Shown here piece by piece: positions 36,775 to 45,021 of a stretch of DNA of 52,615 nucleotides. Origin of the DNA: Accumulibacter sp. (GTDB lineage: Bacteria; Pseudomonadota; Gammaproteobacteria; Burkholderiales; Rhodocyclaceae); NCBI GenBank assembly GCA_031280565.1, contig JAITGN010000121.1, positions 1-52,615 of the forward strand, given 5' to 3'. A program made the position numbers and the translations under genes. The stretch's first letter is position 1; each line of letters opens with the position of its first letter. The notes beneath the pieces are model-generated. The model was not told the DNA's origin and did no database searches. It worked only from the letters and a program-made list of their open reading frames with translations.

Positions 36775-37398
36775 TCATTCCCGAGGCAGGGATACGCTTT
36801 CGCTTGGCTTGAGCGCGATACCGTCCGCGCCAGTCGCGGCGTTTTCCTGCTCCGTCGCGGTTTTCTTCGGCATGATGATGGCGCGGACGCGTGGTGGATG
36901 AGCACCCGGCGGCGCGGCGCGGGCGGTTTCGCCTTTTGGCGCGTTGGTCGCCGTGAATTTTTCGGTCAGCGCGTTGTACAGAATGTAGTATCCACGGACT
37001 TCGTCAGACGCGTTTTTGACCCAGGCGCGGACGAAAAATTCCGCCTGATCGTTCCGCGCGTTGTATTCGATGCGCTCGCCCTTGCCTTCCATGCAGGCGT
37101 CTTTTCCTTCGAGCTTTTCCTTGTAATGGGCCAGTCCGTCTTTGCCGCCCGTGGCGACGCCTTTCTGAAAACCGTCGGCATCCTGGGTTACGACCAGGCG
37201 GTCTGTGCGAAGCTGCGTCGTTCCCTGCGTCAATACGACATTTCCTTCGTAAATCTGTACTTTGTTGATGTCGTCGAGACTCATGCGGTTGGCCTCAATG
37301 CTGATCGGCTTGTCGCGGTCGGCCTTTTCCGCGTGCGCGGGACAGGCAAGGCAAGCGACGAGAAAAGCCGCGGCGCGGAGAATTTCGCGGGTTTTCAT
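36775..37398 (-). CDS. lptA: Lipopolysaccharide transport periplasmic protein LptA
   Basis: 207 residues; forms the periplasmic bridge that carries LPS from LptC to LptD. The signal peptide MKTREILRAAAFLVACLACPAHA is clear. The OstA-type beta-jellyroll follows (PISIEANRMSLDDINKVQIYEGNVVLTQGT). The C-terminal 50 residues are a low-complexity tail rich in Ala, Glu and Ser. It overlaps lptC by 4 bases. lptB, the ATPase gene that normally comes next, is not found downstream; a repeat-rich gap and folK come instead. Confidence 0.92.
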   Translation of the reverse strand: MKTREILRAAAFLVACLACPAHAEKADRDKPISIEANRMSLDDINKVQIYEGNVVLTQGTTQLRTDRLVVTQDADGFQKGVATGGKDGLAHYKEKLEGKDACMEGKGERIEYNARNDQAEFFVRAWVKNASDEVRGYYILYNALTEKFTATNAPKGETARAAPPGAHPPRVRAIIMPKKTATEQENAATGADGIALKPSESVSLPRE

Positions 37399-37964
37399 TT
37401 TTGTTCGAGAAACGCGGATGCTCTGGATTCGAGCAGGTAGGTCTGCGCGCGGTTGTCGATCCGCATTCCGACGCCCTTGACCCAGGATTTTCCTTGAACG
37501 ATCACTACCGGTGCGCGGGTAAATGCTTTTTCTTCTTCGGAAAGCACGGTGAGCTGCGGCATGGTGGCGACCATTTGCGGGTCTGTCGGCGTTGAGTCGC
37601 GAACGATCCGCACATTGCCCTGAAGGTCAATTTCCTCGCCTTCGTCACGCATGATTCCCAGGTCGGAAGTCAGCGTAACCGGAGGTTTTCCGGGGTTCAG
37701 GTAAATGATGGAAGGATAGGCGACAGTCAGCGTGCCGTCGTCCGGATAATGGCGCGTTTCCGGCGATTTAAGCGTATACAGGAGTTCACCGGCCGGGTTG
37801 ATTTTGCGCAGTGTGCTGCCTTTTACGATGTAGTCGGGATCGTGACGGTAGTGTCCATCATGACGCGCGCCGGGTATTTCAGAGATGTGGCGGAGCCAGA
37901 AGGTAAGTGCGGCCAGCGTGAAGAGCAGCGTTAATGGGAAAATCGCGCTGTGCCAATGTTTCAT
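37395..37964 (-). CDS. lptC: LPS export protein LptC
   Basis: 189 residues, a bitopic inner-membrane protein linking the LptBFG extractor to LptA. One N-terminal membrane segment (IFPLTLLFTLAALTFWL) precedes an LptC/OstA-type beta domain (PDYIVKGSTLRKINPAGELLYTL, EGEEIDLQGNVRI). It overlaps kdsC by 4 bases upstream and lptA by 4 bases downstream, so the operon is tightly coupled. Confidence 0.92.
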   Translation of the reverse strand: MKHWHSAIFPLTLLFTLAALTFWLRHISEIPGARHDGHYRHDPDYIVKGSTLRKINPAGELLYTLKSPETRHYPDDGTLTVAYPSIIYLNPGKPPVTLTSDLGIMRDEGEEIDLQGNVRIVRDSTPTDPQMVATMPQLTVLSEEEKAFTRAPVVIVQGKSWVKGVGMRIDNRAQTYLLESRASAFLEQK

Positions 37965-38506
37965 TCAGACGGCTCCGGCAGATAGGCGGCAAGGATGGAA
38001 TTGAGCCTGCCTTGCGCTTCAAGGATGAATTCACAGACTTCGCGCACCGCGCCGCGTCCGCCAGGGTAGCGGGAGACCCAGCGCGCGCGGCGTTTTATCA
38101 GGTCGCGGCTGTCCGCTGGAGCGGCTGAAAAGCCGCACGCCGCCATGACGCGGAGGTCGATGATGTCGTCGCCCATGTAACCGGCTTCTTCCGCCAGCAA
38201 TCCCGATTTCCGGAGAATGTCGCGCAGGGCGGCGAGCTTGTCTTCCACGCCCTGGTAAAGATGGCCGATATGAAGATGTTTCGCGCGCTTTTCGACACAG
38301 GGAGCGTTCCGGCCGGTGATGATGGCCAGTTCGATTCCCGCTTTTTGCAGGAGATTGATGCCGAGTCCGTCGACGCTGTTGAACGCCTTGATTTCGACGC
38401 CTTCATCGGTGTAATACAGCGAGCCGTCCGACAGGACGCCGTCGACGTCGAACGCCATCAGCTTTATCCGGGCGGCGCGCGCGCGCGCGTCTTCGAGAGC
38501 GTCCAT
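37961..38506 (-). CDS. kdsC: 3-deoxy-D-manno-octulosonate 8-phosphate phosphatase
   Basis: 181 residues, HAD superfamily without cap (C0). Motif I is MAFDVDGVLSDG, motif II IITGRN, and motif IV GYMGDDIIDLRVM. It removes phosphate from KDO-8-P to give KDO for the LPS core. The stop and start share bases with the neighbours: kdsD overlaps by one base (TGATG) and lptC by four. Confidence 0.95.
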   Translation of the reverse strand: MDALEDARARAARIKLMAFDVDGVLSDGSLYYTDEGVEIKAFNSVDGLGINLLQKAGIELAIITGRNAPCVEKRAKHLHIGHLYQGVEDKLAALRDILRKSGLLAEEAGYMGDDIIDLRVMAACGFSAAPADSRDLIKRRARWVSRYPGGRGAVREVCEFILEAQGRLNSILAAYLPEPSE

Positions 38507-39489
38507 CAGACGGCCTTTGCCTGAAACAGGTCATGCATGTTGAGTGCGCCAATAAGACAGCCGTTTTCGTCGACGACGGGAATCTGGTTGATTCTGTGTT
38601 TTTCCATCATTTCAACGGCCTCGGCCGCGAGTTTTTCAGGTGAAATGCAACGCGGGTTGGCTGTCATCAATTCGGAAACCTCCGATGTCCGAAGGTCATG
38701 TCCGTTGACGATGGCGCGGCGCAGATCGCCGTCGGTAAAGATGCCGAGCGCTTTCCCGCTAGGCGATACAACGACAGTCATACCGATCCGGGCGCGCGAA
38801 ATTTCCTTGATGGCTTCCGCGATGCCCGCATCGGGCGCGACGGAGGGGACGGCGGCGCCCGTCCGCATGACATCGCGCACGCGCGTCAGCAGACGGCGTC
38901 CGAGCGCGCCGCCCGGATGTGAGCGGGCGAAATCCTCGGCACCGAATCCGCGCGCACGAAGCAGGGCGACGGCAAGCGCGTCGCCGAGCGCCAGCGTTGC
39001 CGTGGTACTGGCTGTCGGCGCGAGGTTCAGCGGGCAGGCTTCCTGTGCTACGCCTGCGTAAAGACTGACATCGGAATCGCGGGCGAGCGTCGATTGCGGT
39101 TTGCCGGTCATGGCGATCAGCATCGCGCCCTGGCGTTTGATTGACGGGAGGATATTCAGGATTTCGGCACTTTCCCCCGAATTGGAAATGGCGATGACGA
39201 CATCGCCGGACTGGATCATTCCAAGGTCGCCGTGGCTCGCTTCGGCGGGGTGAACAAAAAACGCCGGCGTACCCGTGCTGGCCAGCGTGGAAGCGATTTT
39301 TCGGCCGATATGCCCCGATTTCCCGATGCCGCAAACGATAACGCGGCCCCGGCAGTCAAGGATGAGCGACAACGCCCTGGAAAAGGAGACATCGATGTAT
39401 TCTGTCAGGGCAAGCACGGCTTCGCTTTCGATGCGAAGCACCTGCCGCGCGAGTTCAAGCGTTTCGGAGGTGGGCTGGGTCGATGTCAT
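38506..39489 (-). CDS. kdsD: D-arabinose 5-phosphate isomerase
   Basis: 327 residues; makes arabinose 5-phosphate from ribulose 5-phosphate, the first step toward KDO. The SIS sugar-isomerase domain contains VCGIGKSGHIGRKIASTLAS and PAEASHGDLGMI. Two CBS domains follow (DVMRTG...; ELMTANPRCISPEKLA). The length matches the family. It is first in the kdsD-kdsC-lptC-lptA series; the minus-strand TATACT near 39520 could be its -10 box. Confidence 0.95.
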   Translation of the reverse strand: MTSTQPTSETLELARQVLRIESEAVLALTEYIDVSFSRALSLILDCRGRVIVCGIGKSGHIGRKIASTLASTGTPAFFVHPAEASHGDLGMIQSGDVVIAISNSGESAEILNILPSIKRQGAMLIAMTGKPQSTLARDSDVSLYAGVAQEACPLNLAPTASTTATLALGDALAVALLRARGFGAEDFARSHPGGALGRRLLTRVRDVMRTGAAVPSVAPDAGIAEAIKEISRARIGMTVVVSPSGKALGIFTDGDLRRAIVNGHDLRTSEVSELMTANPRCISPEKLAAEAVEMMEKHRINQIPVVDENGCLIGALNMHDLFQAKAV

Positions 39490-39606
39490 CGGCAGTTTCC
39501 GGCGGGATTTTATCTTCGGAAGTATAGCAGATGGGAGCGCTGGCTTCGTCAGCCGCGGGACGCGCTACGGATGGAAGCGCTCCGCGCGGGGAGGGCGCGG
39601 AGATGG

Positions 39607-39629
39607 AACGGGGAAGGCGTTTCCCCGTT
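39607..39629. terminator. Strong hairpin between pseudopilin and kdsD
   Basis: A 9-bp stem, AACGGGGAA / TTCCCCGTT, with a 5-base loop. T residues follow on the plus strand, fewer on the minus strand, so its role for the minus-strand genes is uncertain. Confidence 0.4.
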
Positions 39630-39661
39630 TTCCGGGCGCGGGCGTCAGGCAGGCGTCCGGG

Positions 39662-40351
39662 TCAGAAAGACATGCAAACGGTGTAATTCCCGCCGTCATC
39701 AACAGCCTGGGAGCAGGCAGACGGCGTTCCCACTACGGCGCAATGAGGGATATTGTTGCGCGTCGTGGGAGAACCTGGCACAGCGCGCAGCGAGCCTGTG
39801 TAGGGATTGCCGTCGTCCATCATGACATCAAGCTGTTTGGCGAATTGACCCAGAATGTTCGCGGAACAGACGACAAAACTTCCCGACATTCCCGAGATGT
39901 AGGCGTTTGTTGACGATCCGGATTCGATTCCGATACGGCCGGTGTTCGCGTTCCTGGGCAGGTCGGCATTTGACACTATGGGCAACGGGCCGGCGGCGAG
40001 GTTGGCCAGGCGCACATGTTCCCAGAAAGCGACAGTTTCACTCGTGGCAAGGAGGCTCGCGTCGTCGTACCAGTTCCCGTTCAGAACGCCGTTCCCGGTC
40101 GATCCCGGAGGAATCTGGGTTGCCGCGCTGCCAAGATGGGCTATCGCTCCAGTGTCATCGCCCGGCAGGGCGCGGAATTTATCCTGATAGGCATAGACGA
40201 GCACGGGAATATTCCGGAAATCCGTCGCGAAGTTTTTGACCCTGGCGCTGTTGATAAGTTCCTGGCCTTTCAACACACCGCCCAGCAAAAGGCCAATGAT
40301 GACAAGCACAATGGAAATTTCGACCAGCGTAAAACCTGACTGCTTCCTCAT
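39662..40351 (-). CDS. Prepilin-like protein (pseudopilin) 1
   Basis: 229 residues from the ATG at 40351, with GGAG 9 bases upstream. The N terminus MRKQSGFTLVEISIVLVIIG is a textbook type IV prepilin leader: cleavage after Gly, Glu at mature position 5, then a hydrophobic helix. The body has an ALPGDD motif typical of a betaproteobacterial pilin-like group, and several cysteines near the C terminus. It is the third member of a pseudopilin-cyclase-pseudopilin cassette. It would be processed by PilD and assembled as a minor pilin or secretion pseudopilin; the partner machinery is not in the window. Confidence 0.82.
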   Translation of the reverse strand: MRKQSGFTLVEISIVLVIIGLLLGGVLKGQELINSARVKNFATDFRNIPVLVYAYQDKFRALPGDDTGAIAHLGSAATQIPPGSTGNGVLNGNWYDDASLLATSETVAFWEHVRLANLAAGPLPIVSNADLPRNANTGRIGIESGSSTNAYISGMSGSFVVCSANILGQFAKQLDVMMDDGNPYTGSLRAVPGSPTTRNNIPHCAVVGTPSACSQAVDDGGNYTVCMSF

Positions 40352-40370
40352 GATATTTTCTCCACCCACT

Positions 40371-40398
40371 GTCTCAATCCACGCCCACGGGGGCGCAG
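40371..40398 (-). repeat. Solitary type I-C CRISPR-repeat-like sequence in a pseudopilin leader
   Basis: On the minus strand it reads GCGCCCCCGTGGGCG then TGGATTGAGAC. It has the GC-rich arm pair and GTGGATTGA-AC end of type I-C repeats, with one substitution in the last part. It lies 20 bases upstream of the pseudopilin 1 start codon. No second copy or spacer nearby. Confidence 0.4.
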
Positions 40399-40517
40399 CG
40401 TCGTGAAAGGCCGCGAGATTTTCCAGAGTCCTATAGCAATTTATCTGCGGCATTTACTCATTGGCATTTCAGCAGACTAACCAAAAAAACGATTGATGAG
40501 TGTGACAAAGTTGGCAT

Positions 40518-41882
40518 TTATTTGTAGAAATCGTGTTGTCGAAGCGCATTTTCCGTTGGAGTCAAGAACTGCGTTTCCCGCATCTCCGTTTTTTCGCCGG
40601 GCACACATGTCTTTCGGCCATCAAGCCGGTAAACCGGCATCTTGCCTTTCCCTTTGAGGTAAAGCATTAAAGGCCCCTCAAAATCGAAGCGGTCACGCAG
40701 GCACAGGAAAGTCGTTTCGTCAACCTGGATCGTGTCCGGCTCGTTTGAACTGGTCAGGCGGCTTGCGATATTGACCGTGTCACCCCACAGGTCGTAAATG
40801 AATTTTTTCTTTCCGACGACGCCGGCGACGACCGGGCCCGTGCAAATTCCGATGCGCGCCTTAAGGCGGATATCGTTGAGTCTGAAGTTGTTTTCCAGGG
40901 TATCGCGCATCGCCAGCGCCAGATCAAGCAGCGCGGCCGAATGGCTGCCATCGCCGTTGTCTGGTCCGTTCAGTCCTCCGGCGACCATGTAGGCGTCGCC
41001 GATCGTCTTGATTTTTTCCATGCCGAAGTGTTCGGCGAGGTCATCGAAAGCCGAAAATATCTTGTTGAGTATCGCGAATACTTCCCGGGGAGGGAGTCCT
41101 TCGGCCAGCCGGGTAAAATTGACGATATCGACGAACATGACGGAAACGCCGGTAACCCTGTCGGCGATCGTCTGGTTACTGTTTTTGAGGCGCGCGGCGA
41201 TGGGGCCTGGCAAAATGTTCAGCAAGAGGCTCTCCGAGCGATCCTGTTCGATCATGAGACGCTGGTGCGCTCCCCGGAGACAATTTTGCGCTTTTGTTTT
41301 TTCGATGACGGAATGCCGGAGCAGAAAAAAGATAAGCGTCGATATGGCGGTGAAATTGAGCGCGAAGAAAAAAATGGAAGTGCGCGGCGATACCCGGGCC
41401 GACACGATAGCCGATATGTCGACAAGATAATAATCGAACACGCCGGAGAGCGCGGTCAAAAAGATAAAAGCGAAAAACCAGGCGAATGCTTCGGTCGTTC
41501 CCACGATCAGCAGCGCGCTGACCGGCGCGAGAATCCCCATGAGGCTGATGCCGCTGGAGGCGATGAAATCGCCGATGCCCCATTGAACGGCAAAGGGGAA
41601 AAACAGAAAAAACGACAACTGTATCCTGCTGAAAGTGCCAAAATCCAGGGTTTTCGCGTAAATCAGCAGATTGACGGCGACCAGCGCCTGAAAAGCCAGC
41701 GGCAAGGTGACCATGAAATGCTGTTCGAATTGCCAGTAGATAGTCAGCCAGAGTATCGACGCGAAACAGAAAAGTCCCGACGAGAAAACCATCAGGGATT
41801 TACTCAGACGGAGTTCCTCGGGATCTTCCGGCGTGATTCCAGCGTTGCGCAGGTTGTTGATGAAACTGCCTGGGGTTGCCAT
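40518..41882 (-). CDS. Membrane-bound class III adenylate cyclase
   Basis: About 454 residues from the ATG at 41882; a TTG at 41903 is the alternative start. The N-terminal 200 residues contain about six hydrophobic segments. The C-terminal cyclase domain has FVDIVNFTRL (first metal Asp), EKIKTIGDAYMVAGG (adenine-selecting Lys and second metal Asp) and IYDLWGDTVNIASRL (adenine-contacting Asp, transition-state Asn and Arg). The Lys/Asp pair favours ATP over GTP, so cAMP is the probable product. No PAS, CHASE or HAMP domain is obvious. It lies between two pseudopilin genes within the LPS-export run. Confidence 0.88.
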   Translation of the reverse strand: MATPGSFINNLRNAGITPEDPEELRLSKSLMVFSSGLFCFASILWLTIYWQFEQHFMVTLPLAFQALVAVNLLIYAKTLDFGTFSRIQLSFFLFFPFAVQWGIGDFIASSGISLMGILAPVSALLIVGTTEAFAWFFAFIFLTALSGVFDYYLVDISAIVSARVSPRTSIFFFALNFTAISTLIFFLLRHSVIEKTKAQNCLRGAHQRLMIEQDRSESLLLNILPGPIAARLKNSNQTIADRVTGVSVMFVDIVNFTRLAEGLPPREVFAILNKIFSAFDDLAEHFGMEKIKTIGDAYMVAGGLNGPDNGDGSHSAALLDLALAMRDTLENNFRLNDIRLKARIGICTGPVVAGVVGKKKFIYDLWGDTVNIASRLTSSNEPDTIQVDETTFLCLRDRFDFEGPLMLYLKGKGKMPVYRLDGRKTCVPGEKTEMRETQFLTPTENALRQHDFYK

Positions 41883-41959
41883 GGAAATATCGCGCGATTT
41901 CAAAGTTGTTGAAACTGGAAGTTTCGCTCCAAACGGGAAGCGGGGTCAAGACGGAAGTT

Positions 41960-42709
41960 TCAGGGGAGGCGTCCCGCCGTAATCATGCGGTTGAAAAAAA
42001 CGTTCGGCGAAAGCCAGATGACGATATCGTCGAATTCTCCTAGCGGGGAATCGGGGAGAGAAGGCGTGTGGGAGACGAAAGCCTTGTTGTTGTTCAGGTT
42101 GTTCAATTCATCCGGACTGACAGCGCTTCTTCCGTTTTTCCCTGTCGATACCAGGACGGCGACAGCAGATTTCGCCAGCCGGGCGTTTGTGTCGCACGAC
42201 GCGCCGGAAATCGCGGCCGATGAGTTGCATACCTGAAGGTCGTTCGGATCAATCGCCGGGATGTTGTTTGCCAGCCATTCCGTTTTTAGCGCGTTCGTCG
42301 TTGTAAATGTGTTATTCCTGACAGCAGTCACGGCATAGCGGATCGGATTCCCCCAGGCGTCGATGACGAATCCTTCTTCGTTGAGCGGCGCGATCCCGAG
42401 CGTGACGCCGGGAACAAATCCAGCATTCGATGCGCAAATGCCGCCGGTCCGCGGATTTTCCTCTCCCTGGCTTCCCGTGTTGGCCGGGCAGGGCAGACGG
42501 TCATATGCCATCGCGAAACCAATCAAGGCCTCGCGGACTTCCGAAAGACGTTTTTCGGTCTCCTTGGCATGAACGATGTCGCGCTGCGATGACAAAAACG
42601 TCAATGCACCGCCGACGAGTAACGCGAAAATAGCGAGAACAATGGAGATTTCGACGAGCGTGAATCCGGACTGCCATCGGCGGAGCGGAATTTTATTGAC
42701 TTCGTTCAT
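41960..42709 (-). CDS. Prepilin-like protein (pseudopilin) 2
   Basis: 249 residues from the ATG at 42709, with GGAG 7 bases upstream; the ORF-track start is 36 residues too early. After an unusually long leader (MNEVNKIPLRRWQSG) comes FTLVEISIVLAIFALLVGG, the prepilin helix with Glu5. The body has DRLPCPAN and DAWGNPIRYAV, the latter typical of type II secretion pseudopilin folds. The C terminus contains FDDIVIWLSPNVFFNRM. It follows lptG by 89 bases and precedes the cyclase by 77 bases, all on one strand. Confidence 0.82.
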   Translation of the reverse strand: MNEVNKIPLRRWQSGFTLVEISIVLAIFALLVGGALTFLSSQRDIVHAKETEKRLSEVREALIGFAMAYDRLPCPANTGSQGEENPRTGGICASNAGFVPGVTLGIAPLNEEGFVIDAWGNPIRYAVTAVRNNTFTTTNALKTEWLANNIPAIDPNDLQVCNSSAAISGASCDTNARLAKSAVAVLVSTGKNGRSAVSPDELNNLNNNKAFVSHTPSLPDSPLGEFDDIVIWLSPNVFFNRMITAGRLP

Positions 42710-42798
42710 GCGTTGCTCCGCTGCCGCGGTAACGCGATTGTATGACAAGGCGCTTCCCGCGGCGCTTTGGCGACGGAGTTCCGGTTCTTTCGCCAACG

Positions 42799-43872
42799 CT
42801 AGCGGCGCTCGATCCACAGGATGATCCCCGCGGCCGCCAGCATGAACAGCGCGGACGGCGCGACGGCGCTCCAGAACGGCGACCAGCTGTTGATGGCGCC
42901 CAGATTGGAAAACAGTCCGTTGAGCATATGAAAAAATACGCCGATCATGACGCCCGAAAATATTTTCAGGCTGACACCGCTTACCCTGTTATGCGTGTAT
43001 CCGAATGGCAGCGCAAGCGCCACCATGACGAGCGCCGCGAGCGGGTAGAGGAGTTTCTTCCACATCGCGATATCGTAACGTTGCGTGCTTTGCCCATTCT
43101 CGCCCAAATGCCGCGTATAGGCAGCAAGGTGAGACAACGACATGCGTTCCGGCGATACGATAAGGACGGACAGAATGTCCGGGTTGAGCGCCGTTTTCCA
43201 CTGCATGCCGGGCAGTTTGACGACTCTCGAGCGCTCGTCTTCAAGGAAAATCTGTACTACATTTTTGAGCTGCCAGGTCGCCGGAGAAACGTATTCGCCT
43301 TCCATCGCGTCCATGATCGAGAGGAGTTTTCCACCGGAGCCGAAGCTGTGAATGCGTATGCCTTTCAAATGGTTTCCGGGAAGAACGACGCGAATATTGA
43401 TGATGTTCTGCTCATCCTTTAGCCACACGCCGCTTCGCAGTCCCTGACCGATCGTTTTTCCGCGTTCCTGGATTCGCAGTTGCTGCGCGGCGCGTTCGCT
43501 GAATGGCATGACGAATTCCCCAATGGCAAACGTTACGCACGCGAACGCAAACGCCACCGTAAACAGGGCCAGCAGCAATTTTTTTGTCGAAACGCCCGAA
43601 GCGCGCAAAACCGCGATTTCCGAGTGTCTCGCAAGCGACGCCAGTGAATAGAGCGTTCCGATCAGAACGGCGACCGGCATCAACTCATAGACACGGCCCG
43701 GCAGACGCAGGGCGACAAAGAGGAAGGCGTCCATGAACTGATAATCCGCCTGTCCGACGTTCTTGACTTCGTTGATCATGTCGAAAAAAGCGAAAAGGGC
43801 GAGAAAGGCGCTCAAAACCAGCAGGATTCCCCCTGAAACTTCGCGCGCCAGATAACGTTGATAAAGTTTCAT
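42799..43872 (-). CDS. lptG: LPS export permease LptG
   Basis: 357 residues; one of the two transmembrane subunits that extract LPS from the inner membrane. Six membrane segments, three at each end, surround a periplasmic jellyroll domain. It begins MKLYQRYLAREVSGGILLVL, with LMPVAVLIGTLYSLASLARHSEIAVLRASG being the coupling region for LptB. The C terminus has ALPFGYTHNR and an Arg-rich end. The start at 43872 overlaps the lptF stop in ATGA; the ORF track adds 108 residues inside lptF. Confidence 0.93.
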   Translation of the reverse strand: MKLYQRYLAREVSGGILLVLSAFLALFAFFDMINEVKNVGQADYQFMDAFLFVALRLPGRVYELMPVAVLIGTLYSLASLARHSEIAVLRASGVSTKKLLLALFTVAFAFACVTFAIGEFVMPFSERAAQQLRIQERGKTIGQGLRSGVWLKDEQNIINIRVVLPGNHLKGIRIHSFGSGGKLLSIMDAMEGEYVSPATWQLKNVVQIFLEDERSRVVKLPGMQWKTALNPDILSVLIVSPERMSLSHLAAYTRHLGENGQSTQRYDIAMWKKLLYPLAALVMVALALPFGYTHNRVSGVSLKIFSGVMIGVFFHMLNGLFSNLGAINSWSPFWSAVAPSALFMLAAAGIILWIERR

Positions 43873-44948
43873 CGGAAAAACCGCGAAAATGAAAATAACG
43901 CAATCCGGCGGTAAAAAAGCAAGGGCAAAAAACAAAGCATCAGAAAATGGGGCACGAACAGGCCCGTAGCGAATGAGATTTTGCCATTGGCGATCCATGC
44001 CTGACTGATCGTCAACAGATTGTTGTAAAGAAAATAGGTAAACACTGCCAAAAGCATGTTGGCCGAACGGCCGGCGCGCGGATTGACAAAAGCCAGCGGA
44101 ATCGCGAGCAGCGCCAGCACAAACGCCGAAACCGGCAGGCCGACGCGCCATGTCACTTCGGCCCACGCCCTTGGCTGATCGCTTTGCAACAGCCACAGCG
44201 TTGGCATGTTCCGGATCGTTCGCTGGATTCCGCGCATCTCTTTCGTTTCTGTCCGGATGGCGTAACTTTCGAATTCCATGACGCGGAACTCGGGCAGGCC
44301 GGGCGTTACCTCGTAACGATAACCGTTTTCCAGGACGATGAAGCGGTCGCCGTTTTCAGCGATTTCCCTGTGTCCCGACGCTGCCACGGTGATTTTTGCC
44401 ATGCCGTCCATGGCCGATGTCACAAATACATTTTTGACCGAACTCTCGTCCTTGGCGACCCCCTCGACAAAAACGATGTTTTCACCATTCGATGATTCCT
44501 GGAAAATTCCAGGCGAGGTTTGGCCCGTGTCTTTGCGCGCCCCCAGATTTTCGCGGTATTCGGCGCTTTCCGACAAAGCCCAGGGAGAAACGAACAGCGA
44601 AAGCCCGCCGATCGCGCCTATCAGCGGCAGAGTGAAAACCAGCACAGGCCGGAGCCACGCGGTCAACGGCAATCCGGAAGAAAACCAGATGATCATTTCG
44701 GAATCGCGGTAACTGCGCGAGAGCGTTAACAGAATCGCGACGAACGAAGAAAGAGAGAGCAGCGCCGGAATATAATTGAGCGCGGAAAAGCCCAGCAGCG
44801 CGATGACGGCCTCCGGCGTTATTGCTCCCTGCGCCGCTTCGTTGAGAAAGCGGATGAGCTGTGTTGTCAGTAAAATGGCGAAAAGCGCGACGAACACCCC
44901 GGCGGCTGACTGCGTAAACTCTCTCCGTGCGGCGTGCTGGAAGATCAT
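43869..44948 (-). CDS. lptF: LPS export permease LptF
   Basis: 359 residues, partner of LptG. It begins MIFQHAARREFTQSAAGVFV and has SLSSFVAILLTLSRSYRDSEMIIWFSSG, the cytoplasmic coupling helix motif, a periplasmic beta domain, and three C-terminal membrane segments. It is divergent from pepA with 73 bases between, the classic proteobacterial arrangement. The ORF track version adds 36 residues across the pepA promoter. Confidence 0.93.
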   Translation of the reverse strand: MIFQHAARREFTQSAAGVFVALFAILLTTQLIRFLNEAAQGAITPEAVIALLGFSALNYIPALLSLSSFVAILLTLSRSYRDSEMIIWFSSGLPLTAWLRPVLVFTLPLIGAIGGLSLFVSPWALSESAEYRENLGARKDTGQTSPGIFQESSNGENIVFVEGVAKDESSVKNVFVTSAMDGMAKITVAASGHREIAENGDRFIVLENGYRYEVTPGLPEFRVMEFESYAIRTETKEMRGIQRTIRNMPTLWLLQSDQPRAWAEVTWRVGLPVSAFVLALLAIPLAFVNPRAGRSANMLLAVFTYFLYNNLLTISQAWIANGKISFATGLFVPHFLMLCFLPLLFYRRIALFSFSRFFR

Positions 44949-44951
44949 TTT

Positions 44952-44981
44952 TTGACTTCGACGAAAGACTGTTGGGATAAT
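44952..44981 (+). promoter_or_regulatory. Sigma-70 promoter of pepA
   Basis: TTGACT, 18-base spacer, GATAAT, 40 bases before the pepA ATG. Confidence 0.7.
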
Positions 44982-45021
44982 CCGCCATTTGCGGGAAATA
45001 GTGCCGCCAAAGGAGCGACTC

